Part shown: in pieces, positions 14,988 through 23,474 of the stretch
Layout: the number at the start of each line of letters is the position of its first letter
Position numbering within the stretch: position 1 is the stretch's first letter
NCBI GenBank assembly: GCA_902472795.1
Contig: CABROZ010000017.1
Location: 1 to 27,699, forward strand
Direction: 5' to 3'
DNA from: an uncultured Bacteroides sp.
Lineage (GTDB): Bacteria > Bacteroidota > Bacteroidia > Bacteroidales > Bacteroidaceae
Length of the DNA: 27,699 nt
The notes under the pieces: generated by a model
Databases searched by the model: none
Told to the model about the DNA's origin: nothing
What the model saw: the letters and a program-made list of their open reading frames with translations, nothing else
Made by a program: the position numbers and the translations under genes

Positions 14988-16442
14988 ATGAAACTGAACG
15001 AATTGCTTAAGACGATACAACCGATACAGATTATCGGAAGTACGGAGACGGAAATCAACGGAGTAAACATCGATTCGAGACAGATTGCCCAGGGACACCT
15101 GTTCATGGCCATGCACGGCACACAGACAGACGGACATGTCTATATTCCGGCTGCCATCGAGAAGGGAGCCGTCGCCATCCTGTGCGAGGATCTGCCCGAC
15201 GAACGCAAGGAAGGCATCACCTACATACAGGTAAAAGACAGCGAAGAAGCCGTCGGCAAAGTGGCCACCCTGTTCTACGGCGACCCGACATCGAAATTAG
15301 AGCTGGTAGGCGTAACCGGTACCAACGGAAAGACCACCATCGCTACCTTATTATATCATACGTTCCGCTACTTCGGCTACAAGGTGGGACTGATTTCGAC
15401 CGTGTGCAACTACATCGACGACCGTGCCGTGCCCACCGAACATACAACCCCCGACCCCATCACCCTGAACCGTCTGCTGGGCGAGATGGCCGACAGCGGT
15501 TGCAAGTATGCCTTCATGGAAGTAAGCTCGCACTCCATCGCACAGAAACGCATCAGCGGGTTGCGCTTTGCCGGAGGAATCTTCACGAATCTAACACGCG
15601 ACCATCTGGATTACCACAAGACGGTGGAGAACTACCTCAAAGCCAAAAAGAAATTTTTCGACGACATGCCCAAGGAAGCTTTCAGCCTGACCAATCTGGA
15701 CGACAAGAACGGCCTGGTGATGACGCAAAACACACGTTCGCGAGTATATACCTATTCGCTGCGCAGCCTGAGCGACTTCAAGGGTCGTGTATTAGAGTCG
15801 CACTTCGAAGGCATGTTGCTCGACTTCAACAACCACGAAGTAGCCGTTCACTTCATCGGACGCTTCAATGCCTCCAACCTGCTGGCCGTCTTTGGCGCTG
15901 CCGTATTGCTGGGCAAGAAGGAAGAAGACGTACTGGTGGCCCTGAGCACCCTGCATCCGGTGGCCGGACGCTTCGACGCGGTGCGCTCACCCAAAGGCTT
16001 CACCGCCATCGTGGACTATGCCCACACGCCTGACGCACTGGTCAACGTGCTGAACGCCATCCACGGCGTGCTGGAAGGTAAAGGGAAAGTTATCACCGTA
16101 GTAGGTGCCGGCGGCAACCGCGACAAAGGCAAACGACCCATCATGGCCAAGGAATCGGCCCGACTGAGCGACCGCCTCATCATCACCAGCGACAATCCCC
16201 GCTTCGAAGAGCCACAGGACATCATCAACGACATGCTGGCCGGACTCGACAAGGACGACATGCAGAAAACCATCAGCATCGTTGACCGCCGCGACGCCAT
16301 CAAGACGGCCTGCATGCTGGCACAACCGGGCGACGTCATCCTCATCGCCGGCAAGGGACACGAGAACTATCAGGAAGTGAAGGGCGTAAAGCATCACTTC
16401 GACGATAAGGAGGAGGTGACCCGAATCATGAACGGCGAGTAA
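14988..16442 (+). CDS. murE: UDP-MurNAc-L-Ala-D-Glu:meso-DAP ligase MurE
   Basis: 484-residue Mur ligase that adds the third residue to the peptidoglycan stem peptide in the cytoplasm, using ATP. Domains: UDP-binding N-terminus (about 1-95), central ATPase with P-loop GTNGKTT (111-117) and the lysine carbamylation region YLKAKKK (216-222), and a C-terminal ligase domain. DNPR at 402-405 is the signature for meso-diaminopimelate, as opposed to lysine, so the wall should be mDAP type. SSHS (180-183) and HTTPDP (152-157) are further family blocks. The murF gene that usually follows is missing; the next gene is mraY after a palindrome-bearing gap. Confidence 0.97.
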   Translation: MKLNELLKTIQPIQIIGSTETEINGVNIDSRQIAQGHLFMAMHGTQTDGHVYIPAAIEKGAVAILCEDLPDERKEGITYIQVKDSEEAVGKVATLFYGDPTSKLELVGVTGTNGKTTIATLLYHTFRYFGYKVGLISTVCNYIDDRAVPTEHTTPDPITLNRLLGEMADSGCKYAFMEVSSHSIAQKRISGLRFAGGIFTNLTRDHLDYHKTVENYLKAKKKFFDDMPKEAFSLTNLDDKNGLVMTQNTRSRVYTYSLRSLSDFKGRVLESHFEGMLLDFNNHEVAVHFIGRFNASNLLAVFGAAVLLGKKEEDVLVALSTLHPVAGRFDAVRSPKGFTAIVDYAHTPDALVNVLNAIHGVLEGKGKVITVVGAGGNRDKGKRPIMAKESARLSDRLIITSDNPRFEEPQDIINDMLAGLDKDDMQKTISIVDRRDAIKTACMLAQPGDVILIAGKGHENYQEVKGVKHHFDDKEEVTRIMNGE

Positions 16443-16450
16443 AGTATCTC

Positions 16451-16487
16451 CCTCCTGCCCCTCTCCCAAGGAGAAAGGAGACGGAGG
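16451..16487. repeat. Intergenic palindrome of the CTCTCC-CAA-GGAGA type
   Basis: TCTCC (16462-16466) and GGAGA (16470-16474) close a 3-nt CAA loop, and CCTCC (16451-16455) with GGAGG (16483-16487) form an outer pair. It is nearly identical over its core to 27013-27036 after ftsZ. It occupies the place where murF sits in many other bacteria, between murE and mraY. Confidence 0.65.
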
Positions 16488-16554
16488 CCAGCTTCGAAAA
16501 ACGAACAATGGGAAACTTTGGTAAATATAGAAACTGATAAACTAAAAGACTGAT

Positions 16555-17823
16555 ATGTTGTATTACTTATTCCAATGGCTGGACAAATACGACTTCCCCG
16601 GCGCGGGCATGTTCGGATACACGTCGTTCCGCTCGCTGATGGCTGTCATTCTGGCCCTGCTCATTTCGAGCATCTGGGGTGACAAGTTCATCAACCTGCT
16701 GAAGCGGAAACAAATCACCGAAACGCAGCGCGACGCCAGCATCGACCCCTTCGGCGTGAACAAGGTGGGCGTGCCAAGCATGGGAGGCGTCATCATCATC
16801 TTTGCCATACTTATCCCCTGCCTGCTGCTGGGCAAGCTGAACAACATCTACATGATACTGATGCTGATTACGACCGTATGGCTGGGCTCGCTCGGATTTG
16901 CCGACGACTACATCAAGATATTCAAGAAAGACAAGGAAGGCCTGCACGGCAAGTTCAAGATCATCGGTCAGGTGGGCCTGGGCCTCATCGTGGGACTGAC
17001 GCTGTACCTGAGCCCGCAAGTGGTGATACGCGAGAACATCGAAATCCCCCAACCCGACGGACAGGTAGAAGTGGTACATGCCGCCAAAGAGATAAAGGCG
17101 ACGCAGACCACCATCCCCTTCTTCAAGAGCAACAACTTAGACTATGCCGACCTGATGGGCTTCATGGGCAAACATGCGCAGACGGCGGGATGGGTGCTGT
17201 TCGTGCTGGTCACCATCTTCGTAGTGACGGCCGTGAGCAACGGTGCCAACCTGAACGACGGCATGGACGGCATGGCGGCCGGGAACTCGGCCATTATCGG
17301 CGTGACGCTGGGCATATTGGCCTACGTTTCGAGCCACATTGAGTACGCCGGCTACCTGAACATCATGTACATACCGGGCTCGGAAGAACTGGTTATCTTC
17401 ATCTGCGCCTTCATCGGTGCGCTGATAGGCTTCCTGTGGTACAACGCCTATCCGGCACAGGTCTTCATGGGCGATACCGGCAGTCTGACCATCGGCGGCA
17501 TCATCGCCGTGTTTGCCATCATCATCCACAAGGAACTGCTTATCCCGATTCTGTGCGGCGTGTTCCTGGTCGAAAACCTTTCCGTCATTCTGCAGCGCGT
17601 TTACTACAAAATGGGCAAGCGGAAGGGAGTGAAGCAACGCCTCTTCAAGCGCACACCCATCCACGACCACTTCCGCACCAGCATGAGCCTGGTGGAGCCG
17701 GGGTGCAAAGTTGTCTTCAAAAGTCCCGAGAAGCTGTTCCACGAATCGAAGATCACCGTCCGCTTCTGGATTGTGACCATCGTGCTGGCAGCCATCACCA
17801 TCATTACGCTGAAGATAAGATAA
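16555..17823 (+). CDS. mraY: Phospho-MurNAc-pentapeptide translocase MraY
   Basis: 422-residue polytopic membrane enzyme that joins UDP-MurNAc-pentapeptide to undecaprenyl phosphate, making lipid I. Active-site motifs are GFADDYIK (D117/D118), NLNDGMDG (D235), FMGDTGSL (D307) and TPIHDHF (H370, H372). About ten hydrophobic segments are evident. The protein is about 60 residues longer than the E. coli enzyme because of a hydrophilic insertion at about 155-200 (between NIEIPQPDG and LDYADLMGF). The last motif is HDH instead of the common HHH. Both features may be standard for Bacteroidetes. The gene follows murE by 112 bp and precedes murD by 91 bp. Confidence 0.96.
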   Translation: MLYYLFQWLDKYDFPGAGMFGYTSFRSLMAVILALLISSIWGDKFINLLKRKQITETQRDASIDPFGVNKVGVPSMGGVIIIFAILIPCLLLGKLNNIYMILMLITTVWLGSLGFADDYIKIFKKDKEGLHGKFKIIGQVGLGLIVGLTLYLSPQVVIRENIEIPQPDGQVEVVHAAKEIKATQTTIPFFKSNNLDYADLMGFMGKHAQTAGWVLFVLVTIFVVTAVSNGANLNDGMDGMAAGNSAIIGVTLGILAYVSSHIEYAGYLNIMYIPGSEELVIFICAFIGALIGFLWYNAYPAQVFMGDTGSLTIGGIIAVFAIIIHKELLIPILCGVFLVENLSVILQRVYYKMGKRKGVKQRLFKRTPIHDHFRTSMSLVEPGCKVVFKSPEKLFHESKITVRFWIVTIVLAAITIITLKIR

Positions 17824-17840
17824 AGGGCCTCTCCCACAAC

Positions 17841-17859
17841 CCCTCCCACAAAGGGAGGG
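17841..17859. repeat. Intergenic palindrome between mraY and murD
   Basis: CCCTCCC (17841-17847), loop ACAAA, GGGAGGG (17853-17859): a perfect 7-bp stem in the 91-bp gap. It is related in composition and layout to the other palindromes at dcw junctions. No U-tract follows, so read-through into murD is expected. Confidence 0.65.
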
Positions 17860-17914
17860 AAGAAGGCGACTGAGAGACAGAAAAAACAAAAACTGAACAT
17901 TAGAAGAACAAGAT

Positions 17915-19321
17915 ATGAAACAGGAAAGTAATTGTACAGACAGAAGTAACTCTACCGTCCTCCCTACCGGAGAGGAAAAGGAAAAGAGAACTCGGATTGT
18001 AGTTTTAGGAGCCGGCGAAAGCGGCGCAGGCGCTGCCGTACTGGCCAAAGTGAAAGGGCTGGACACGTTTGTTTCCGACATGTCCACGATCAAAGACAAA
18101 TACAAGGAACTGCTGAACAAGTACGACATTGCCTGGGAAGAAGGACACCACACGGAGGAGCTGATTCTGAACGCAGACGAAGTGGTGAAAAGCCCCGGCA
18201 TCCCCAACGACGCACCCCTGATTCTGAAACTGAAGGAAAAAGGCATCCCCGTCATCTCCGAAATAGAGTTTGCCGGACGTTATACCGATGCCAAAATGAT
18301 CTGTATCACCGGTTCGAACGGTAAGACCACGACCACCTCGCTCATCTACCACATCTTCAAGAGCGCAGGACTGAACGTCGGCCTGGCCGGAAACATCGGA
18401 AACAGCCTGGCCCTGCAGGTAGCCACCGAGCAGCACGACTATTACGTCATCGAACTGAGCAGCTTCCAGCTGGACAACATGTACAAGTTCCGCGCCAACA
18501 TCGCCGTGCTGATGAACATCACCCCCGACCATCTGGACCGCTACGACCACTGCATGCAGAATTACGTCGATGCCAAATTCCGCATCACGCAGAACCAGAC
18601 GCCCGACGATGCCTTCGTCTTCTGGAACGACGACCCCATCATCAAGCGCGAACTGGCCAAGCACGGACTGAAGGCGCATCTGTACCCCTTCTCGGCCGTC
18701 AAGGAAGAAGGAGCCATCGCCTACGTGGAAGACGGCGAAGTAGAGATAAACGCCCCCATCGCCTTCAACATGGAGCAGGAGGAACTGGCGCTGCACGGCA
18801 CGCACAACCTGTACAACTCGCTGGCAGCCGGCATCTCGGCTAATCTGGCGGGCATCAAGAAGGAATACATCCGCAAGGCGTTGTCCGACTTCAAGGGCGT
18901 GGAGCACCGGCTCGAAAAAGTCTGCGACGTGCGCGGTGTACACTTCATCAACGACTCGAAGGCCACCAACGTCAACTCCTGCTGGTATGCCCTGCAGAGC
19001 ATGACCACGAAGACCGTCCTCATCCTGGGCGGCAAGGACAAGGGCAACGACTACACCGAAATCGAAGACTTAGTACGCGAGAAGTGTTCGGCATTAGTCT
19101 ATTTAGGACTGCACAATGAGAAGCTGCACGCCTTCTTCGACCGTCTGGGTCTGCCCGTAGCCGACGTGCAGACGGGCATGAAGGATGCCGTCGAAGCCGC
19201 CTTCCGCCTGGCCAAGAAAGGTGAAACCGTACTGCTGAGCCCCTGCTGCGCCTCGTTCGACCTCTTCAAGAGCTACGAAGACCGCGGCGACCAGTTCAAG
19301 AAGTACGTCCGCGAACTGTAA
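17915..19321 (+). CDS. murD: UDP-MurNAc-L-alanine:D-glutamate ligase MurD
   Basis: 468-residue Mur ligase adding D-glutamate to UDP-MurNAc-L-Ala. The family core begins at about residue 27 (RIVVLGAGESGAG, UDP-binding). The P-loop is GSNGKTTT (133-140), followed by LSSFQLDN and TPDHLDRYDHC, and the C-terminal domain carries NDSKATN. The first 26 residues (MKQESNCTDRSNSTVLPTGE and onward) are hydrophilic and look like an extra N-terminal tail; no ATG, GTG or TTG occurs in frame between 17915 and the core, so ATG 17915 is the only reasonable start. DNA at 17959-17975 in this tail resembles the intergenic palindromes nearby. The gene precedes the repeat-bearing gap to ftsW. Confidence 0.95.
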   Translation: MKQESNCTDRSNSTVLPTGEEKEKRTRIVVLGAGESGAGAAVLAKVKGLDTFVSDMSTIKDKYKELLNKYDIAWEEGHHTEELILNADEVVKSPGIPNDAPLILKLKEKGIPVISEIEFAGRYTDAKMICITGSNGKTTTTSLIYHIFKSAGLNVGLAGNIGNSLALQVATEQHDYYVIELSSFQLDNMYKFRANIAVLMNITPDHLDRYDHCMQNYVDAKFRITQNQTPDDAFVFWNDDPIIKRELAKHGLKAHLYPFSAVKEEGAIAYVEDGEVEINAPIAFNMEQEELALHGTHNLYNSLAAGISANLAGIKKEYIRKALSDFKGVEHRLEKVCDVRGVHFINDSKATNVNSCWYALQSMTTKTVLILGGKDKGNDYTEIEDLVREKCSALVYLGLHNEKLHAFFDRLGLPVADVQTGMKDAVEAAFRLAKKGETVLLSPCCASFDLFKSYEDRGDQFKKYVREL

Positions 19322-19401
19322 TCCCCGAACATGCGTCCCACACCGGCTGAAGGGTGCCCGCCGGCATCCTCCGGAAGGACTGCCGGACATGCGTTTGCAG
19401 G

Positions 19402-19489
19402 ACACTTGCACGGCTCGGGAGAGACACTTGTACGGCTCGCGAGAGACACTTGCACGGCTCGCGAGCCACACTTGCACGGCTCAGCACCC
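19402..19489 (+). repeat. Four-copy 22-nt tandem repeat between murD and ftsW
   Basis: Contiguous 22-nt units start at 19402, 19424, 19446 and 19468. Each begins ACACTTG and shares ACACTTGYACGGCTC, with the tail varying (GGGAGAG, GCGAGAG, GCGAGCC, AGCACCC). The full 254-bp gap (19322-19575) has no gene; a frame open into ftsW crosses the repeats but only by chance. An ACATGCGT pair (19329-19336 and 19387-19394) flanks the left side. The orientation relative to the downstream + gene is the same as at 5947-6034. Confidence 0.88.
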
Positions 19490-19575
19490 CTGCCAGACGC
19501 CTTCTGAGAGGCCTCAAAAGCCACCCGGAGCAACAACGAAACTGTAGAAACCATATAACTCAATTATCGACTAAC

Positions 19576-20892
19576 GTGGATTTACTAAAAAGCATATTCA
19601 AAGGAGACAAGGTCATCTGGATGATCTTCCTCTGTCTTTGTCTCATCTCCATCATCGAAGTGTTCAGTGCCGCCAGCACGCTGACCTACAAAAGCGGCGA
19701 CCACTGGGCACCCATCACGCAGCACAGCATCCTGCTGATGGTGGGAGCAGTCATCGTGGTACTGGTTCACAACATTCCCTACAAGTGGTTCCAGGTATTC
19801 CCCGTATTTCTGCTGCCGCTCTCCATCGGGTTGCTGGCCTTCGTCATGCTGATGGGTTTCGTCACGGGCGACCGCGTCAACGGTGCCGCCCGCTGGATGA
19901 CGTTCATGGGCATCCAGTTCCAGCCTTCGGAGATAGCCAAGATGGCCGTGGTCATCGTCACCGCCTTCATCCTGTCGAAGGGTCAGGACGAAAACGGAGC
20001 CAGCCCGAAGGCCTTCAAGCGAATCATGATTATCACGTGCATCGTGTGCGGCCTCATCCTGCCCGAGAACTACTCCACGGGGATGCTGCTCTTCGGCACC
20101 GTCTATCTGATGATGTTCATCGGACGCATCCAGCCCAAAAAGCTGTTGCTGCTGGGCGGAGGCATCGCCGCCTTCTTAGTGGTATTCGTGTCGTTCCTGC
20201 TGGTCACGCCCGACAAGACGCTTGAGAAGATTCCGATGGGCCACCGATTCACTACCGTCAAGTCGCGTATCGCCGACTTCGCAGGCAAGGAAGAAGTGCC
20301 CGCCGCCAAGTTCGACATCGACGGCGACGGACAGGTAGCCCACGCCCGCATTGCCGTGGCCACGAGCCACGTCATAGGCAAGGGACCGGGTAACTCCGTG
20401 CAGCGCGACTTCCTGAGCCAGGCCTTTTCCGACTTCATCTTCGCCATCATCATCGAAGAGCTGGGTCTGGTAGGCGGCGTCGTAGTCGTCTTCCTCTACA
20501 TCTGCCTGCTGGTGCGCGTAGGACGCATCGCAAGGAAGTGCGACCGCACCTTTCCGGCATTCCTCATCATGGGCATCGCCCTGCTGCTGGTCACGCAGGC
20601 CATGTTCAACATGATGGTGGCCGTCGGACTGGCCCCCGTCACCGGACAGCCGTTGCCCCTCATCAGCAAGGGTGGAACCTCGACGTTCATCAACTGTGCC
20701 TACATCGGCATGATACTGAGCGTGAGCCGCTACACCGCCAAGCTGGAAGAGCAGAAGCTGCACGACGCACAGATTCCGCTGCTGGTCGATGCCGGTACCG
20801 GAGCTGCCCCCGAGCCGTCGCCCTCTGACGACGCACAGACGGCGGCCGACCCCACCTCGAAAGCACTGAACAGCGATGCCGAGTTCGAATAA
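19576..20892 (+). CDS. ftsW: Septal peptidoglycan polymerase FtsW (SEDS family)
   Basis: 438-residue SEDS glycosyltransferase that polymerises lipid II at the septum with FtsI. About ten transmembrane segments are seen between residues 13 and 385. Family marks are QPSE (116-119), the long extracellular loop ending in GKGPGNSVQRDFLSQAFSDFIF with the catalytic Asp at 286, and SKGGTS (364-369). The start is GTG at 19576 (then DLLKSIFKGDKVIW), chosen because family homology begins there; no ATG lies nearby, and upstream codons translate the 22-nt repeats. The C-terminal tail (about 396-438) is hydrophilic, Ala/Asp/Pro-rich. The last residues overlap the earlier of two possible murG ATGs. Confidence 0.95.
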   Translation: MDLLKSIFKGDKVIWMIFLCLCLISIIEVFSAASTLTYKSGDHWAPITQHSILLMVGAVIVVLVHNIPYKWFQVFPVFLLPLSIGLLAFVMLMGFVTGDRVNGAARWMTFMGIQFQPSEIAKMAVVIVTAFILSKGQDENGASPKAFKRIMIITCIVCGLILPENYSTGMLLFGTVYLMMFIGRIQPKKLLLLGGGIAAFLVVFVSFLLVTPDKTLEKIPMGHRFTTVKSRIADFAGKEEVPAAKFDIDGDGQVAHARIAVATSHVIGKGPGNSVQRDFLSQAFSDFIFAIIIEELGLVGGVVVVFLYICLLVRVGRIARKCDRTFPAFLIMGIALLLVTQAMFNMMVAVGLAPVTGQPLPLISKGGTSTFINCAYIGMILSVSRYTAKLEEQKLHDAQIPLLVDAGTGAAPEPSPSDDAQTAADPTSKALNSDAEFE

Positions 20893-20923
20893 CATACAAC
20901 AACCCCTTAATACTTCAGACGAA

Positions 20924-22069
20924 ATGAACGAACATCCTCATATCATCATCAGCGGCGGCGGCACGGGAGGCCACATCTTCCCCGCCGTCTCCATAGCCAA
21001 CGCCATCAAGGAACTGCGCCCCGGAGCCGAAATACTGTTCGTGGGCGCCGAAGGACGCATGGAGATGCAGCGTGTGCCCGATGCCGGATACAAAATCATC
21101 GGCCTGCCCGTGGCCGGATTCGACCGCAAGCACCTGTGGAAGAACTTTGCCGTACTGGTGAAGCTGGCACGCAGCCAGTGGAAGGCACGCAAAATCATCA
21201 AGGACTTCAAGCCCTTGGTGGCCGTAGGCGTAGGCGGCTATGCCAGCGGGCCCACGCTGAAGACCGCCGGCATGATGGGCATCCCCACCCTGATACAGGA
21301 GCAGAACTCCTACGCCGGCGTCACCAACAAACTGCTGGCCCAGAAGGCGCGCAAAATCTGCGTGGCCTACGAAGGCATGGAGAAGTTCTTCCCGGCCGAT
21401 AAAATCATCATGACCGGCAACCCCGTACGGCAGAACCTCTTCGGCCACTCCATCACCCGTCAGGAAGCTGCCGAACTGTTCGGCCTCGACCCGGCAAAGA
21501 AGACCATCCTGATACTGGGCGGAAGCCTGGGCGCACGCACCATCAACCAGACGCTGACTGCCGCCCTCGAAACGATGCGCGCACATCCCGACATCCAGTT
21601 CATCTGGCAGACCGGAAAAATATACATCGAGCAGGTGAAGCAGGCCATTGTCGCCTTCACGGGCGAAGCCGTGCGCCATCCGCACATCACGGCCATCCCC
21701 AACCTGTACGTCACCGACTTCATCAAGGACATGGCCAAAGCCTATACGCTGGCCGACCTCGTCATCTCGCGTGCCGGAGCAGGCTCCATCTCCGAATTCT
21801 GCCTGCTGCACAAGCCCGTCATACTGGTGCCCTCGCCCAACGTGGCCGAGGACCATCAGACGAAGAACGCCCTGGCGCTGGTCAACAAGGATGCGGCCCT
21901 CTACGTCAAGGATGCCGAAGCGATGGAGAAACTCATCCCCACCGCCCTCGAAACCATAGCCGACGACAACCGCCTGCAGGCACTCAGCAGCAACATTGCC
22001 CGGCTGGCCTTGCCCGACTCTGCCCGACGCATCGCCGAAGAAGTACTGAAACTGGCAGATAACGCATAA
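20924..22069 (+). CDS. murG: Lipid II synthase MurG (GlcNAc transferase)
   Basis: 381-residue GT28 glycosyltransferase adding GlcNAc from UDP-GlcNAc to lipid I on the inner face of the membrane. Motifs are ISGGGTGGHIFPA (9-21, first G loop), GGYASGP (104-110), QEQNSYAG (125-132), GGSLGA (199-204), and RAGAGSISE (283-291) with AEDHQTKNA (308-316) for UDP-GlcNAc binding. The ATG at 20924 is preferred, 31 bp after ftsW; an in-frame ATG at 20876 would add 16 unconserved residues and overlap ftsW. It sits between ftsW and murC as in many dcw clusters. Confidence 0.97.
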   Translation: MNEHPHIIISGGGTGGHIFPAVSIANAIKELRPGAEILFVGAEGRMEMQRVPDAGYKIIGLPVAGFDRKHLWKNFAVLVKLARSQWKARKIIKDFKPLVAVGVGGYASGPTLKTAGMMGIPTLIQEQNSYAGVTNKLLAQKARKICVAYEGMEKFFPADKIIMTGNPVRQNLFGHSITRQEAAELFGLDPAKKTILILGGSLGARTINQTLTAALETMRAHPDIQFIWQTGKIYIEQVKQAIVAFTGEAVRHPHITAIPNLYVTDFIKDMAKAYTLADLVISRAGAGSISEFCLLHKPVILVPSPNVAEDHQTKNALALVNKDAALYVKDAEAMEKLIPTALETIADDNRLQALSSNIARLALPDSARRIAEEVLKLADNA

Positions 22070-22093
22070 CAACAACCTAAAGACATACAGACA

Positions 22094-23464
22094 ATGGATA
22101 TAGAAAACATAAAGTCGGTTTACTTCGTCGGCGCAGGCGGCATCGGCATGAGCGCCCTGATACGCTACTTCCTGTCGAAAGGCAAGACCGTGGCCGGCTA
22201 CGACCGTACCCCCAGCGAACTGACCGAACGCCTCATTGCCGAAGGCGCACAGATACACTACGAAGAGAACGCCGACCTGATACCCCAGGCCTGCAAGGAC
22301 AAGGACACCACATTAGTTGTCTTCACCCCCGCCATCCCGCACGACCACCGCGAGTTGGCCTATTTCCGCCAGAACGGGTTCGAGATACACAAGCGTGCCC
22401 AGGTGCTGGGCCTCATCACGCGCGGCAGCAAGGCACTGTGTGTGGCCGGCACCCACGGTAAGACCACTACCAGCACCATGGCCGCACACCTGCTCCACCA
22501 GTCGCACGTAGGCTGCACCGCTTTCTTAGGAGGAATTTCGAAAAACTACGGCACCAACCTGTTGCTCTCGGCCGACAGTCCCTACACCGTCATCGAGGCC
22601 GACGAGTTCGACCGCTCCTTCCACTGGCTCTCGCCCTACATGAGCGTCATCACCGCTACCGACCCCGACCATCTGGACATCTACGGCACCAAGGAAGCCT
22701 ACCTCGAAAGCTTCCGCCACTACACCACCCTCATCCAGCCGGGCGGCGCGCTGATCATCCATACCGGATTAGAGATGAAGCCCGATGTGCAACCCGGTGT
22801 ACGTACTTACACCTACTCGCGCACCGAAGGCGACTTTCATGCCGAGAACATCCGCATCGGCGGCGGCGAAATCACCATCGACTTCGTTGCCCCCGACACG
22901 CGCATCAACGACATACGGCTCGGCGTCCCCGTCAGCATCAACATCGAAAACGGCGTGGCAGCCATGGCGCTGGCCCACCTCAACGGTGTCACCGACGACG
23001 AAATCCGCCAGGGCATGGCCAGCTTCCGCGGCGTAGATCGCCGGTTCGACTTCCGCCTGAAGACCGACCACCTGGTACTGCTGAGCGACTACGCCCACCA
23101 TCCTGCCGAGATAGCCCAAAGCGTGAAGTCCATCCGCGAAATCTATCCCGACCGGAAGATCACAGCCATCTTCCAGCCCCACCTCTATACGCGTACCCGC
23201 GATTTCTACAAGGACTTTGCCGGCAGCCTGTCACTGCTCGACGAAGTCATCCTGACCGAAATCTATCCGGCACGCGAAGAGCCCATTCCCGGTGTCAGCA
23301 GCCAACTCATCTACGACAACCTGCGCCCGGGCATCGAAAAGTACATCTGCCCCAAGAAGGACCTGCTCAACTTCCTTGCGACGAAGAGCTTTCAGGTGGT
23401 CATCGTACTGGGAGCCGGCGACCTTGACAACTACATTCCCGAGATGATAAAGATACTCCATTAA
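22094..23464 (+). CDS. murC: UDP-N-acetylmuramate:L-alanine ligase MurC
   Basis: 456-residue Mur ligase that adds L-alanine to UDP-MurNAc, the first amino-acid step. N-terminal Rossmann motif GAGGIGMS (13-20), P-loop GTHGKTTTS (119-127), EADEFDRSF in the central domain, ATDPDHLDIY, and DYAHHPAEI in the C-terminal domain, all as in the family. Length is normal. It starts 24 bp after murG and is followed 10 bp later by ftsQ. MurB and Ddl are not encoded in the window. Confidence 0.97.
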   Translation: MDIENIKSVYFVGAGGIGMSALIRYFLSKGKTVAGYDRTPSELTERLIAEGAQIHYEENADLIPQACKDKDTTLVVFTPAIPHDHRELAYFRQNGFEIHKRAQVLGLITRGSKALCVAGTHGKTTTSTMAAHLLHQSHVGCTAFLGGISKNYGTNLLLSADSPYTVIEADEFDRSFHWLSPYMSVITATDPDHLDIYGTKEAYLESFRHYTTLIQPGGALIIHTGLEMKPDVQPGVRTYTYSRTEGDFHAENIRIGGGEITIDFVAPDTRINDIRLGVPVSINIENGVAAMALAHLNGVTDDEIRQGMASFRGVDRRFDFRLKTDHLVLLSDYAHHPAEIAQSVKSIREIYPDRKITAIFQPHLYTRTRDFYKDFAGSLSLLDEVILTEIYPAREEPIPGVSSQLIYDNLRPGIEKYICPKKDLLNFLATKSFQVVIVLGAGDLDNYIPEMIKILH

Positions 23465-23474
23465 TACCCAGGTT

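Noticed and set aside
19402..19489. CRISPR array
   Set aside because: The 22-nt units are contiguous with no unique spacers, the unit sequences drift, and no cas gene is nearby.
19354..19575. N-terminal extension of ftsW to an ATG at 19354
   Set aside because: It would translate the 22-nt repeats into a Cys/Arg-rich segment before the conserved DLLKSIFKGDKVIW start. The GTG at 19576 fits the family.
20915..22258. 447-codon open frame on - opposite murG and the murC start
   Set aside because: Antisense to genes with intact catalytic motifs; no recognisable domain.
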